Position numbers and translations under genes: made by a program | The notes under the pieces: generated by a model | Seen by the model: the letters and a program-made list of their open reading frames with translations, nothing else | The model's database searches: none | What the model was told of the DNA's origin: nothing | Part shown: positions 1-11,578 of the stretch, one piece after another | How positions within the stretch are numbered: position 1 is the first letter of the stretch | Layout: every line of letters starts with the position of its first letter | Source: Pholiota molesta | Taxonomy: Eukaryota; Basidiomycota; Agaricomycetes; Agaricales; Strophariaceae | Length of the DNA stretch: 64,000 nt | Assembly (NCBI GenBank): GCA_014925825.1 | Contig: JACGCK010000083.1 | Span: forward strand, 124,001-188,000 | Direction: 5' to 3'

Positions 1-99
1 ACGCTTCTTCGTTACCCTCGAATCTAGAATTTGCTTGGTCCTTTTCCGCTTTCTCCTTATGACTTGACATCGTATTTGAGCGCATGATTCGTCTTTCGG

Positions 100-1292
100 C
101 TATTTGCCCAGGTGAAGATGCTTCCTGATAGTATCGACCAGCCAACCCCTCATTCCAAGTTTGTCCATCTTTTGCTGATAGAGATATGAAATGCTGTCGT
201 CGAGACCTTCTTGGGTATCCTGCTTCTCTTCCTCCGAGTTTGCGTCTTCCAACTTTTTTAATTTTTTTTTCAAATACGCCATCTGCTTGGCAGTAAGTTC
301 TGGTTCATAGCGAGCGTTGAAGACTGGGGCAAGTTCCGCCATCAGGCCATTCAGCTCGGGGCATTCAGTGAACATTATGCCCTCTTTTTGATATCTCCTT
401 AGCACTACATTTTTTCTGTCGCCTCCTAGATGCCTTCCGGCTGAGTCGATAAAAAGTTCGTCAAATCCTCGTAGAACATTTTCCGGGGTATATGTCGAGC
501 CTGGAGCGGCTTCGGTCTTGGTATACCGCAAGCCAATCCAAAGCAAGACATAGAAGGCCGATTCACGGTCGTCATGATAGCTGCGGCCTATGAAGGGATT
601 GGTAAGTGACATCGCGGACATGAATTGCCACATTCCCTAGGCGTTGTCTGAGTAAGAAATCCAATTTTAGGACAAGAGTTCAGGCTCACTGTGCAAGTAG
701 GCCTGCGAGCAATGGGCAATTTGTTCTCATTATTGTCGTTCAATTTGGTACAAAAGTCCCAGTCAATCAACACTCCATGGTCATCCGTCTGAATGATACT
801 CCCAACGCTGATATCGTGATGAAGAACTCCGTAATCGAAAAAGGCAACGTCGTACGCTTTCGACAGAATTTCAGAAGCTTGTCAGAATAGAGTAGTATAG
901 AACTTACCTTCCATAGCGTCAGCAATCGCGCTAATGAATTGATACGAGGACTGAAAATCGGTGAGGCTCCGACCGACGACATCCAATCTCATTCGATAGA
1001 CACGTGGGACATTCTTCCCCTGCATAAAATGGTATGTCTCGCCTTCCTCCATGCCATCGACGTGAACTCTGCAGTAGCTTTTAAGAAATGGAAGTTCTCC
1101 TTTATTCAGATCTACAGCCAGTATGACGCGCGTGGCTCGCGAAAAGGGACAACGAGTTTCGTCAATTTCGTAAGAAAGAATCTTTCGAGCTTTGTTTTCA
1201 GTTGGCTTCGGAAGCGGCTGATAAAAGCGACTAGTTCGAATAGCAGCAAGGAGACCAGGTTCTGCATGGGTTTGGATCTCAGGTGCCGCCAT
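100..1292 (-). CDS. FunK1-type kinase, truncated; probable pseudokinase (copy A)
   Basis: Spliced model of three exons (908-1292, 690-856, 100-636) giving about 362 residues with no internal stop. It matches the C-terminal half of the full FunK1 gene at 9100-11578: start of kinase domain with PFLKSYCR (ATP lysine kept), catalytic loop LHHDISVGS, then IDWDFC, GMWQFMSA and the long C-lobe tail. The HRD arginine is His and the catalytic-loop Asn is Ser, so phosphotransfer is doubtful. The N-terminal FunK1 region is absent and the segment between the N-lobe and the RVYRM stretch is shortened relative to the full gene. The start ATG (1290-1292) is the first sensible Met; an upstream in-frame extension to 1424 is open but not conserved. 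It may be an expressed pseudokinase or a gene fragment whose frame has not yet decayed. FunK1 kinases are a basidiomycete-expanded family of largely unknown substrates. Confidence 0.6.
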
Positions 1293-1694
1293 CGTGGTTT
1301 GAGGAGGAGGACAACTTGAACTTAAAGGTGACTTGTCACGCTCGCCTGACTGAGCAAAGAAATTCCCAGAAACTTTGCAGAAACTGAAGAATGTGACGCC
1401 AAAGGTGCCAGCCGGTCTGGTCAAAGACTGGTACTTATCCCTAAGATAATTCAGGTCTCAGAATAGAACTTTCGGCTCAGTTGCGCAGAACAGGAGTATG
1501 CGCATTGGAAGATGAGAGCGACTAGCAAGCGACTACGCAAATCTGTTGCAAATCTGACAGCAAAGTTCCCGGAGTTTGTTCTTGCGTGGCAACAGCCTCC
1601 GCTTTTTCCTTGTCATCGACTTCGGCGCTTTACCCTCCTGGCCACCTATTCCCCTTCCCAAATGCCCAAGCCGCAGGACCAGATTATTCTTTGA
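1293..1694. other. Intergenic junction of two duplications
   Basis: No gene is seen. The stretch from 1293 to about 1550 resembles 5082-5290, the 5' flank of FunK1 copy B, so the FunK1 duplication extends upstream of the coding sequence. From about 1565 the sequence instead resembles the 5' flank of the second MRM2-like gene (inverse complement of about 57480-57610). The two duplicated blocks therefore abut near 1550-1565. Confidence 0.6.
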
Positions 1695-2685
1695 ATGGCC
1701 TTCCGGCAAACCCTCGTCGCGCTCTCCCAAAAGTCCAAGTCCAAGTCCTCCTCGTGGGCCTCGCGCCAGCTGCGCGACCCCTACGTGAAGAAGCGCCTCA
1801 GCGACCCCGCGGCGTACAGAGCGCGCTCGGCGTTCAAGCTGCTCGAGATCAACGAGAACTGGGACCACTTCCTGGACGCGCCGGACGTTAGTGCCGTCGT
1901 TGACCTCGGTGCGGCGCCCGGGGGGTGGAGTCAGGTCGTCGCGAATAAGCTCGGGTGGCGGCCGGCGTCGTCTGAGATATTGGCGTATCCCACGGAGAGT
2001 AACGACGAGCGGGAGCTTGGAGACGACCCTCTCGGTGGTGCAGAAAACTCCAATGAAGAATTACCGGGGGAAAGGAAACCGAAGAAGCCCATGCGCCGCG
2101 GCCGGCCCAAGCCCGAGCGCCTCTCGCACTTCGACCCGCTCAACATAGACGACGTCGGTAAGGATGAGGAAACCGGCCGCGGCACGATCATCGCCGTGGA
2201 CCTGCTTCCCGTCCAGCGCATCCCCGGGGTGCACACCCTCCAGGGCGACTTCATGGCGGAGGCGACGACGCGCGAGATCAAGCAGCTGCTCATTGCGCCA
2301 GGGAACCCCTTCGGCAAGGCAGACGTCATCCTGTCTGATATGGCGGCGAATGTCACTGGGCATGACTTCCGTGATACGCAAGCGAGTCTTGAGATTTGCG
2401 AAGCTGTGTTTGAGTTTGCGAGGACCAATTTACGGACGGCGGATAGTATTGGGAGGAGGCGCGGGGGTGTGCTGCTGTGAGTTCCCATTCACTTTCCCCG
2501 TAGTACGGCAGAGATACTGAAAGATTCCTGCTAGCATCAAGTTCTTCACTCATCCGTTGCTACAACAATTTCGCGACGAGCACTTGAAGCCGAACTTCAA
2601 TTACGTGCACTACATCAAACCCGATTCCAGTCGGGCGACTTCTCGCGAGGGCTACTTTTTATGCCAGAGATGGAATCCATACTAA
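1695..2685 (+). CDS. MRM2: MRM2-like mitochondrial rRNA 2'-O-ribose methyltransferase (copy 1)
   Basis: FtsJ/RrmJ-family SAM-dependent methyltransferase, expected to methylate a uridine ribose in the large mitochondrial rRNA. Two exons (1695-2476 and 2535-2685) give 310 residues. Visible motifs: YRARSAFKLLEI with the first catalytic Lys, the SAM-binding VVDLGAAPGGWSQVV, AVDLLPVQ, the catalytic Asp in VILSDMAANVTG, Lys in LIKFF across the splice site, and Glu in TSREGYFLC, completing the K-D-K-E tetrad. A charged insert between the SAM loop and the next strand is usual for fungal MRM2 proteins. The ATG context (ttgaATGGCC) is identical in copy 2. The gene is nearly identical to the inverted copy at 56492-57476 and keeps the same intron, so duplication was at DNA level. 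It sits between FunK1 fragments, which suggests that this is the derived copy. The assignment to MRM2 rather than another FtsJ paralog is inference from sequence similarity. Confidence 0.88.
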
Positions 2686-3500
2686 TTTTGCTTCGCAACC
2701 GACTCGCGCTGCTGGCAGCATTACTGCTACGCCGGACGCATTCATGACCGACCTCCGCAAGTACCACCAGTCGACGATTACGAAGCGATCTGTGTCGTGG
2801 TGCGATGTCGTTTTCTCAGAAGATTGGAAGTTGAACGACGGTGGCGACAAAGACAGATTGTTGTGAGCGAAAAGAAATGAAAGGCATAATTGTTTACTAA
2901 CTTCTCCAATCCATAGAATGCCGTGCAAAAGGTTTTCAGCCTTCAACAAACGATGGTGTTAGACCTAGGACGACGTTCTTGGAATGTCGATAGAGAAAAA
3001 AACGCAAGTCTTTCAAGAGCCGGAAAAGCTCACTCGCGCCTTTTTCTGTTTAACTTTTTCCAACGAAACGGACATGGACTGTGAGCCCACTATTGGGGTC
3101 ACCGCATCTTTTGATGAAGAGGCAAAAAGCCAATGAATTCACGATAGTCGCGTTGGTGACAGTATACAAGACCTCGACTCCATTGCTGATAACGTCCTTG
3201 GAAACGCTACTTGGGTCTTTGAAGTTACAGATGCCGAAGACGAGAAATACGTTCTAAAAGACGTTTGGAGAGATGCCGATAGAGCTCTAGAGCATGAAAA
3301 TTCGGAAAAAATACTACTTGGTCACGGTCGTGGATATGTACAATTGGTGTCTTGGGTCACAGAGGCTGGAGCTGCCGTTCGTGATCACACCAAGGACGTT
3401 ATGATGCACGGGGAGGCTCCTCAGAGCCCCGATGACTTTTATTTCTGCACTTTACGATGCATAGGGCGGCTCCTCATGGACTTGAGCCTTTCGATGAACT
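2686..3500 (+). pseudogene. Degenerate FunK1 kinase fragments
   Basis: The region downstream of copy 1 of MRM2 holds broken coding pieces on the plus strand. About 2690-2830 reads TPDAFMTDLRKYHQST and on to WKLNDGG, and the same segment recurs on the minus strand near 11860-12000. About 3160-3440 reads ATWVFEVTDAEDEKYVLKDV followed by WRDADRALEHE, which is the N-lobe of a FunK1 kinase with its LKD lysine motif. Frames change and stops occur between the pieces, and no splice pattern restores a full domain. I read it as remnants of one or more FunK1 genes. The Lys-containing N-lobe differs from that of the full gene at 9100-11578, so it derives from another FunK1 subtype. Confidence 0.5.
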
Positions 3501-3544
3501 CGGACGTAGCGATGAACGTTTCTTCGTTTCCCTCGAATCTAAAT

Positions 3545-3837
3545 CTTCGTCAAAAAATTTCCTGATAGTATCGACGAGCCAACCCTTCATTTCAAGTTTG
3601 TCCTTCCTTTGTTGATAGCGATATGCAATGCTGTCGTCGAGACCTTCTTGGGCATCCTGCTTCTCGTCCTCCGAATTTGCGACTTGAAGTTAGGTACTTC
3701 TTCGGACGCGCCATCTTCTTGGCAGTAAGTTCTGGTTCATAGCGAACGTTGAAGACTGGGGCAAGTTCCGCCATCAGACTATCCAGCTCCGGGCGTTCAG
3801 TGAATACCATGCCCTCATATTCATATGACATTAACAT
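3545..3837 (-). pseudogene. FunK1 C-terminal tail fragment
   Basis: Minus-strand reading gives EGMVFTERPELDSLMAELAP, then NVRYEPELTAKKMA, then after a frame change KLEMKGWLVDTIRKFF. These match the tail of FunK1 copy A (TECPELNGLMAELAP; LTAKQMAYLKK; MRGWLVDTIRKHL). The catalytic part is absent. It lies directly downstream of copy B and meets the plus-strand N-lobe remnant tail to tail, so it is a leftover of a third duplicated FunK1 unit. Confidence 0.55.
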
Positions 3838-5081
3838 TAATTTCCACGTTTATTTGAACGCACGATGCATCTGTCGGCCATTGGCCCATGTTGACATATT
3901 TCCTCATGGTCTCGGTGAGCCAACCCCTCTTTTCGAGTTTTTTCATCGTTTGCTGATAGTTGTAAACACTGCTTGAAAGAACAGTTTTTCGCGTGGCTTT
4001 GACGAGGGTTGCTGGAAGGGCTTCCATTTCTACTAGGGCATTCTCTAGATCCGCAATCGCAGCGGCTGTAGGCACATTTCCATAGCGAACGCTGAGGACT
4101 GCGGCAAGCTCCGCCATCAGGCTATTCAGCTCGGGGCGTTCAGTGAATACTATGCCCTCATCTTTATAAGGCATTAACAGTAATCTCTTTCTGGAACCTC
4201 CTACTTTCCTTCCATATGAGCCATCCCAAAGTTCGTCGAATGCGCCCAGTGTGTCTTGCAGGGTATATCGTGTTTTTGGAGCGGCTTCGGTCTTAGTATA
4301 CCGCAAGCTTGTCCAAAGCAAGACATAAAAGGCTGATTCAAGGTCGTCATGGTGGCTGTGGCGTATAGTCGTTTTTTTCGGATCGAGTAACTTGACGGAC
4401 ATGAATTGCCACGTTCCCTGCGCATTGTTTAAGGAATTAAATATATGACAAGAGGTTCAGGCTCACCATTCGAGTAGGCCTGCGAGCAACGGGTGATTTT
4501 TCTATGTTGACATCGTCCAATTTTGTGCAAAGGTCCCAGTCAACCAACAGACCACGGTCATCCGTCAGAACGATACTCCCAACGCTGATATCGTGATGAA
4601 GAACTCCGCAATCGAAAAAGGCAACGTCGTGCGCTTTAAGCAGAGTTTCAGAAGCTTGTCAAAATAGAAATTAGAATAGTAAAAACTTGCCTTCCATAGC
4701 GCCAGCAATCGCGCTAATGAAATGATACGAGGACCGAAAATCCGTGAGGCTCCGACCGACGACATCCAGTGTCATTCGATAGATACGTGGGGCATTCTCC
4801 CCTTGCGTAAAGGGGTAGGTCTTGTCTTCCTCCACACTGTTGACGATGGCTCTGCAGTAGCTTTTAAAAAACGGTAGCTCTCCTATATTCAAGTCGACAG
4901 CTAACATGACGCGCGTGGCTCGCGAAAAGGGACAACGAGTTTCGTAATGAAGAATATTTCGAGCTTCAGTGGTATCAGTTGGCTTCGGAAATGGCTGATA
5001 AAAGCAGCTGGGGGGAATAGCAGCAGGGAGACCCATTTCTGTTTGGAATTGGATCTTTGGAGCCTCGAGTTCGGAGGCCAT
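3821..5081 (-). CDS. FunK1-type kinase, truncated; probable pseudokinase (copy B)
   Basis: Three exons (4691-5081, 4467-4633, 3821-4417) give about 384 residues without internal stops. The layout parallels copy A: N-lobe with LPFFKSYCR, catalytic loop VLHHDISVGS, then VDWDLC, GTWQFMS, and the FunK1 tail with FTERPELNSLMAELA and EKRGWLTETMRKYV. The HRD arginine is His and the catalytic Asn is Ser, exactly as in copy A, while the full-length gene at 9100-11578 has HRD and Asn. The first intron uses a GC donor (AAG followed by GCAAGT on the coding strand), a rare but functional class. Its tail is closer to the full-length gene (it keeps a YVNMGQWPTD stretch) than copy A's tail is. Like copy A it lacks the FunK1 N-terminal region. 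It could be a silent fragment, but two open paralogs with the same losses favour a retained pseudokinase. Confidence 0.58.
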
Positions 5082-5299
5082 CGTCCAGGACAAGTTGAAG
5101 AGAGTCGAAGGTGCCTTGTCACGCTCGCCTGACGGAGCAAAAAAAAATTGCCGGAAACGGAAGAATGTGACGCCAAAGGTGGCCGGTATCCCGATACTTT
5201 AGTTCAGGATGGAAGTCCGTCAATTGTGCAGAACAGGAGTATGCGCCATTGGAAGACCAAGCGACTAAGTAATCCAACTTGAATCTAACAGAGGCTTTG

Positions 5300-6060
5300 A
5301 AAGTGATGAAGTTCAACGTTGCAACGTTCAGTTAACTGACGTTATGGTCAGAAAGTTCGGGTCACATCGGGTCACATACTTGAAAATTATTTTGGAAATG
5401 TGACTGCTTCCCTCCACACTACATACACAACAACCGCTAGCCTCCAGCTTTTCGCAATGACCTGCACGACGTGTATCCTCTGGCACCCACACATTATGCA
5501 TCAATGTCAAGATTGCTGTTCAAAAGCAATGTTTCAAGGACGAGGGCTCCACCGCTGAGATTTCTTCCGGCTAAGATGGGAAATAAGGCACCTGCGATGG
5601 GTATTTACTTCGTCCAGCATACCTTCACTGAGCATCGTTCGGGGGGGCGAGATCTAATGATTGAGACTCAACTGAGAGTAAGTACTGCAGGTTTCCGATG
5701 TGTCCTCTCTGACAGGCTTGCATGTATTACAAACTTGCCTCGTTTGCTAATCATGCTAAGTCCGTTTTCTATTGTTCTCTTCTTTAACTGATCTCATTAT
5801 GTTTTATTTACTTGGGGCGTTATGTAGAACAATGGCGATCCGCCTCTATCTTCTTAAAGATGTCACAGATCTATCAAATGTCAGTACTTCAGTGGTCACA
5901 TATCCTGATAAAAGTCCACGAAATTCTGTTCAAAAAATCATCGCGATCTCAAGATCTCACGGGAGACAAAAAGTAATTGTTGAGGTAAAGTCGTCAGTGG
6001 TCTTATTGGCCGGCTTACTGCCCGGGATCTAAATAGCACGCGCGGCCAACGAGTCGTCCT
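5300..6060. other. Intergenic, no gene recognised
   Basis: No family match. Only short open frames occur. One 33-codon frame from 5458 is Cys/His-rich (MTCTTCILWHPHIMHQC) but has no supporting context. The right end is the promoter of the F-box gene. Confidence 0.5.
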
Positions 6061-6068
6061 TATAAAAG
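6061..6068 (+). promoter_or_regulatory. TATA box of F-box gene
   Basis: The sequence tataaaag lies 40 bp upstream of the ATG at 6101, a plausible core promoter with a short 5' leader. Confidence 0.5.
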
Positions 6069-6100
6069 ACAGCGAGGACATCAATCAGACAACATGCAAG

Positions 6101-8276
6101 ATGCCTGTGCTCCTCTCCTTATCGCCCCGACTGATCGACAAGATCCTCTACGAGCTACCTCCTCGCGATTTAGCCACATGTATGCTCCTCAACAAACTCA
6201 TCTTCACCCTCATCCGCAGATCCATTCGTCTCAAGTACAAGCTTGCATTGATGCGGGTCGGAGCTGAAGAAAACAGATTTTCGACGCTAGCTATCGACGT
6301 AAAATTGAAGTCGCTGTTAGACAGTCAGCGGGCTTGGATCTGGTTGAATCCTGTTCTCGATTACGGGCTCACGATGACATTGCCTGTTGGCGCTGGTACA
6401 GATGTTTCCCTCAAGGGGGGCATGCTCTATGGAGCTACACTTCGCACGGATGACTATGATCTGGTGCACCTGGTCCAACTCACGACCTCGAGTGAATCGG
6501 ACCCTAGTCGACCGCTCAATTATTCCTATCAGCGAGCTTGGGAACCCCATGCGTCTTATTCCTCTATGTGGCTGGCATATACTGCTTCTTTGTATGAACA
6601 TGGTTTCCTTGCCGAAGTTCATAGGTGCGTTCTTTTGCTGAACATCTAAATATTCTGATATGAATGACATATTTTGACGTAGTGAATGGGTGGGAGACGA
6701 AGGCTATGCGACTACGTTCAAGATCTCTATCTACTTGCATCAGTATGAGCGTCCTACGGCTCAGTCAATGGAAGATAGGAGCCACCGTATCTATGTTATG
6801 GACTGTCCAATACAGCAGCCTTCCATATCGCTTGAGATGGTGGGGAAGCACATCGCCATTATTGTAGGTACTCCTGAAGATGATGAAGATACCGGGCGGG
6901 ATCACATTTTTGTGTATGACTTTATTTCACGGGTGCTCGTGATGGTGAGTTCATTCACTAATTTACCACCGTCATAATCCGAATCCATGTCGAATATAAT
7001 TAATAAATGCAAGTTAGGCCTTTAGAGCGCCAGGAAGAACATACTTAAGCGTCGTCTTTCTTGACGAGAACTTCATTCTTCTCCCGAATACTCAAGAAGG
7101 CGGCCTCGATATCTTCCGCATCCCATGGCAACCCAAATTCGAGCCAATAGCACCGCTGGTTTCACTGGATCTGCCAATCCTGCAGGCGATGTTTGCTTAT
7201 CGCTCAATCGTTTGCACTGCAAACCCTAACCCTTTCAGTGCGAGCTCATATGCAGAGATGTACCGCCGATCCTCTCAGAGACCTGGGGAGTCACTTCGAT
7301 ACACCCTTCATCCGGAACGAGGGCATTTTAAGCGCGCCGAAGAATCCCTTTGTCTATTCACTGTGCGAGTGGAGACAGTGCAGAATCCTCAAAACGCGCG
7401 ATCTCAGCTCATTGAGGAAATTACGTTTGTCGTTCATCGCAGCGAGCTTTTGAAAATAGTAGCGGAATACGAGAAACAACCCTCGCCAACAAACCACCCG
7501 CGTTTTCACTCTTCGCCACCACATCGGGCTGACTACCACAGCCGGCCGATACATGACCTACTATCGCCGCTAACGAGCAGTTTCCGGATGGATTTCGAGA
7601 CGGCACATCTTCAATTCGAGGCAAGCTCAGGCGACCTCTTTTGGAGCATGCCCCCCAATCCCCATCCCGTCTCCTGGGAGAACTGGGGCCCTAGCATCAC
7701 GCGCTGGTTTGCTAATGCCAGTATGGGGCGACCCGGTATGGGGCGAGCCCACTTGACAAGGGCATGGGGGGAGAGATGTGTACGCATAGCGCCGCGCCTG
7801 CCTCCCAAATATAATCCCCTCCACGGCTCTCTCTATATGGTCATCGATTTCTGCCGGACGAATCGTAACATCGTACGGCGTGCGAATGCACATATAGTAA
7901 CCCAGCGCAATGCCCGCAACCTCCCCCGCCTTTTCAGCGAAACAGTGAGCCATCCGGTGTATGGCGAGGTGATGAGAACGCGCTGGGAGCTGGTAGATTT
8001 TCTACTTCCCAATTCCACCGTCGTGGTGGAAGCACCGACATATTTGATAAGCAAAGTCTTTTTGCACCCAGTGATTAGTACCTTGCCATATTATTGTCGA
8101 GTGTCTGAAGAGGTAGTGGATTGGGATCGAGTCCTGATCGATGATCAGATGATTGTTGGTATCCGAGTAAGTTATCATGGTTTTCCTTATAAGATTAGTA
8201 CGTGTGGGCTGACATTTGCTTCCAGCAGACGCCAAACGTGCCACACGGTTCTGTCGAAGTTCGCTTTTTCGGTTAA
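6101..8276 (+). CDS. F-box protein (agaricomycete type)
   Basis: Likely substrate-recognition subunit of an SCF ubiquitin ligase. Exons 6101-6624, 6683-6944, 7018-8166 and 8226-8276 join in frame to 661 residues. The N-terminus (LIDKILYELPPRDLATCMLL, then NKLIF) is a degenerate F-box: a Leu/Ile-rich helix, LPPRDL, and a helix continuing into NKLIFTLIRRSI. The remainder, with blocks such as IYVMDCPIQQPS and DFISRVLVM, resembles the beta-rich C-terminal half of agaricomycete F-box proteins in which hydrophobic strands repeat at regular spacing. Substrate is unknown. The last exon is short and either of two adjacent AGs could be used. The gene stands alone between FunK1 loci; nothing in the context suggests a target. 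Confidence 0.65.
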
Positions 8277-9099
8277 ATATTACGCTTAACTTGGCGAACA
8301 TCGGATAGTCTGTAGATACACGGAGACAAAGGGAGACATAAGTATAGATGTACAGAATATGCGCTTGTACCAGGCTTGTCCATAGGTAGACAATGCCTCC
8401 ATGATCCGAGTTCTGTCTGATCGATAGGTTGTATTATCATGAGGCTCCACGATGCAGACGCTTCGCGTCGAACACGGCAACAGCGCAGTAGGCACTACCC
8501 TGTCAAATGTAGTGCTCATGACTCTTTGCACTCGTGTAATCCCGATCCATATCTGGACTATTCGCTTAACATGGGATTCGACAGGACCTTGTATAAAATT
8601 CAACCTCCATTGGGATGTGTTCTCTGCCGGTTCAAACTTCAGCGTTGGAGAGCATTGATGAAACGATATTTATTCCTCGTCTACAATATGGTTTATTTAC
8701 TTTATATAACTTGGGGAAGACTTTGTCTAGCCTCGTAAAACAATTGTGAAAGCGTGGACCGCCTCATTTTGTGTGTTCTTACAGTTTGAACAAAGACTGT
8801 CCGATATTTACCGCGGCTAAATTTCAACTAAATTTTGGCTTAATTGCTGTACAAGCGCATTCATAATTCTATAAAGATCGTGCTATTTGTTTAAATTTGG
8901 TTTGATGCTTGGAAGACACTTATCAGAAAACCGTTTCCAAAACGCTTCCAAAGCGCTTGCGCAATGTCAAGCGCAGTGCCCGACGGCCTTGTGCAATCCG
9001 GAGTTAACTAGTCACGTGTAATATGTCACAAACAATTCTACATAACGCGAGGGTGTTCGAACTTCGTACCTTCAACTCGTTCCTTGTCCTCCAATCTTC
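8277..9099. other. Intergenic, no gene recognised
   Basis: About 0.8 kb with AT-rich stretches and no supportable coding sequence. The right part serves as promoter for the FunK1 gene at 9100. Confidence 0.5.
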
Positions 9100-11578
9100 A
9101 TGGCCTCCGAACCCAAGGTCTCCGATACCCAACTCCGGGCTGAAACGGGCCCCGTTGATGCTACTCCATTGACACCACCGAAGTCGGCTTCACGCGCCAT
9201 AGCCAATGTCGATGAACACTCGGACACCCCTATGAAGCGCAAGGCAACCACATCCCTGCCCTTTGTGTCTGAATTGCAGGACAGATCTGAGGGGAATGGG
9301 GACCTTGTCCATGAGATGAAGGGGCACTTCTCAGGCGTCATGCCGCCGGGCGATTTTCTTGACAGATACCTTCCGTTGAACGGCGATGAAGCGCCAGAGC
9401 CGACAAAAGAAGATCTCAAAGACAAAGAATGTTTTAAAACCGTCCCTTCTAAGCTAGAAACGCAGATGTACAAGCCATTCGTAAGTGCTTTCACCAAATT
9501 AATGGTGCTTTCGTGCTAAGTTTGTTATAGATCGATGCTATAACACCTTACCTCAAGGGCATGGATATCTTCGACAAACATGCATCCCCAGACACTGAGC
9601 GGGACAATCTCATGCCCGACTTATCTCTATATCCTTCAAAACTCGCAATGGTCGACAAGCGAACTTACTTTCCGGACCTGTCAACTTTCATCGAATTCAA
9701 GGTGTCGGCCACTGCAGACCCTTTTCTGGACCCTCCGAACCTGTCAACTTTGCCTGCCAATTTTTGTTTCGAGCGCGAGGAGTCAGAGGTGAAGAAAAAC
9801 CGCGGCCAAATCGCTTCGTACTCGGCTGCTATCTCTGGTACTCAGTTTCGGACCCACGTATTCTCCGTATCCGTGTGCGGCAGTACTGCTCGCTTCATTC
9901 GCTGGGACCGTAGTGGAGCCCTCGTCACAGCTAGATTCGACTACGTTGAGAATCCGGAACTTCTTGTTGGATTCTTTTATCGGTATTCGCGTCTTACTCG
10001 TGAGCAACAGGGGTACGATCCCACCGCCTCTGAAGGCCCTGCACCGGAGGAGGAGTTGGATGTGTTGTCGAAATCGGGTTGCATGAAAACCATGCAGGAA
10101 GCCAACAAACATCATCGAGAGTTTCGCAGATTGATGGTCCCAGACCGAGACGATCCTTCGGAGGAGAAGGAGAAGCCATTCCTGATTTCGTACCCTCCTT
10201 TTTACGAAACTCGTTCTCCCTTTTCGCGCGCCACTCGGGCCATGTTGGCTTTCGACTTGACTAGAGGCCGACTCGTCTATCTTAAGGACTACTGGAGGGC
10301 CAATGTCGACGGCATGGAAAAGGAAGGCGAAATCTATCGCCTTCTACATGCTAAGAAGGTCCCTCATATCGCGCCGTTCGGAATGGGGAATGACGTGAGG
10401 AACCAGGAGACTCATACGCAGACGCTGATCAACCATAATCCCCCTCTGCTTTGGCTTCTTCCGACCACAAGGCAAATCTGTTTGCGCCACTATCGAATGA
10501 CATTGGATGTCGTCGGTCGGAACCTCACCGACTTTCAGTCCTCGCATCAATTCATTAGCGCGATCGCTGATGCTATGGAAGGTCAGTTTTTATTATTCTT
10601 TCCTGACAAAGTTCTGAAACTGTTCCAACAGCGCACGATGGCGCGTTCTTCGATTGCAGAGTCCTTCATCGCGATATCAGCGTTGGGAATATCATTCTAA
10701 CGGATGATCATGAAGGCCTGTTGATTGACTGGGACCTTTGTATCAAATTGGACGACGATAACGACAAGCCCGTTGCTCGCAGGCCTACTCGAACGGTGAG
10801 CCTGTACCTCTTGTCATTTAAACCTGATTTCTTAGACAATGCTTAGGGAACATGGCAATTTATGTCCGCGAGGTTGCTTTCCTATCCGTCTAAACGCCAC
10901 ACTTATTGTGACGACCGTGAATCAGCCTTTTATGTCTTGCTTTGGACTGGCTTGCGGTACACTCAGACCGAAGCCGCTCCAGGCTCGATATATACCCCGC
11001 AAACTATTCTACGAGCATTCGATGAACGTTTTGTCGACCCAACCGGAAGAGAACTAGGAGGCGACAAAAAGGAAAAACTTTTGAGGAAATATAGCGAACA
11101 GGGCATAGTATTCACCGAACGCCCCGAGCTGGATAGCCTGATGGCGGAACTTGCGTCCGTCTTCGATGTTCGCTATGGGGTTGTGCCTACAGCCGCTGAG
11201 ATTGCAGATCTAGAGGATGCCCTAGCAGAAATGGCAACCTTTCCAGCAACCCTCGCCACGCGAAACATTTTTCTTAAAAACAATGTTTACAACTATCAGC
11301 AAAGGACGAAAAAACTCGAAAAGAGGGGTTGGCTCACCGAGACCATCAGGAAATATGTCGACATGGGCCAATGGCCGACAGATGTATCGTGCGTTCAAGT
11401 AATCGTGGAAAACCCTAATAAGCGGAAAGTGGCAAAGGACCAAGAAGAATTAAATTCGAGGGTAACGAAGAGGGGTTCGTCGGCATCGGTGCATTACTCA
11501 TCGAAACAGTCGGGTCAATCATCGCTGCATTCTGGACAACCATCGTTACCTTCGAGTCGCTCATCACCACTTCAGTAG
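9100..11578 (+). CDS. FunK1 fungal-type protein kinase, full length
   Basis: Four exons (9100-9480, 9531-10581, 10632-10795, 10847-11578) give 775 residues. Residues 1-340 form the FunK1 N-terminal region. The kinase domain follows: ATP lysine about 379 in VYLKDYWR, partner Glu about 394 in EGEIYRLL, catalytic loop VLHRDISVGN with Asp 492 and Asn 497, and metal-binding Asp in IDWDLC (510-512) instead of the usual DFG. GTWQFMSARLL fills the activation-segment end, as usual for FunK1. The C-terminus is a low-complexity Ser/Gln-rich tail. All catalytic residues are present, so it should be active, unlike copies A and B at 0.1-5.1 kb. A possible extra retained segment lies around 10370-10490, between the N-lobe and the RHYRM stretch, absent from both truncated copies; it could be an insertion or an unrecognised intron. 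Substrates of FunK1 kinases are not established. Confidence 0.85.

Noticed and set aside
5458..5559. 33-codon Cys/His-rich frame
   Set aside because: Too short, single occurrence, no promoter or homolog support.
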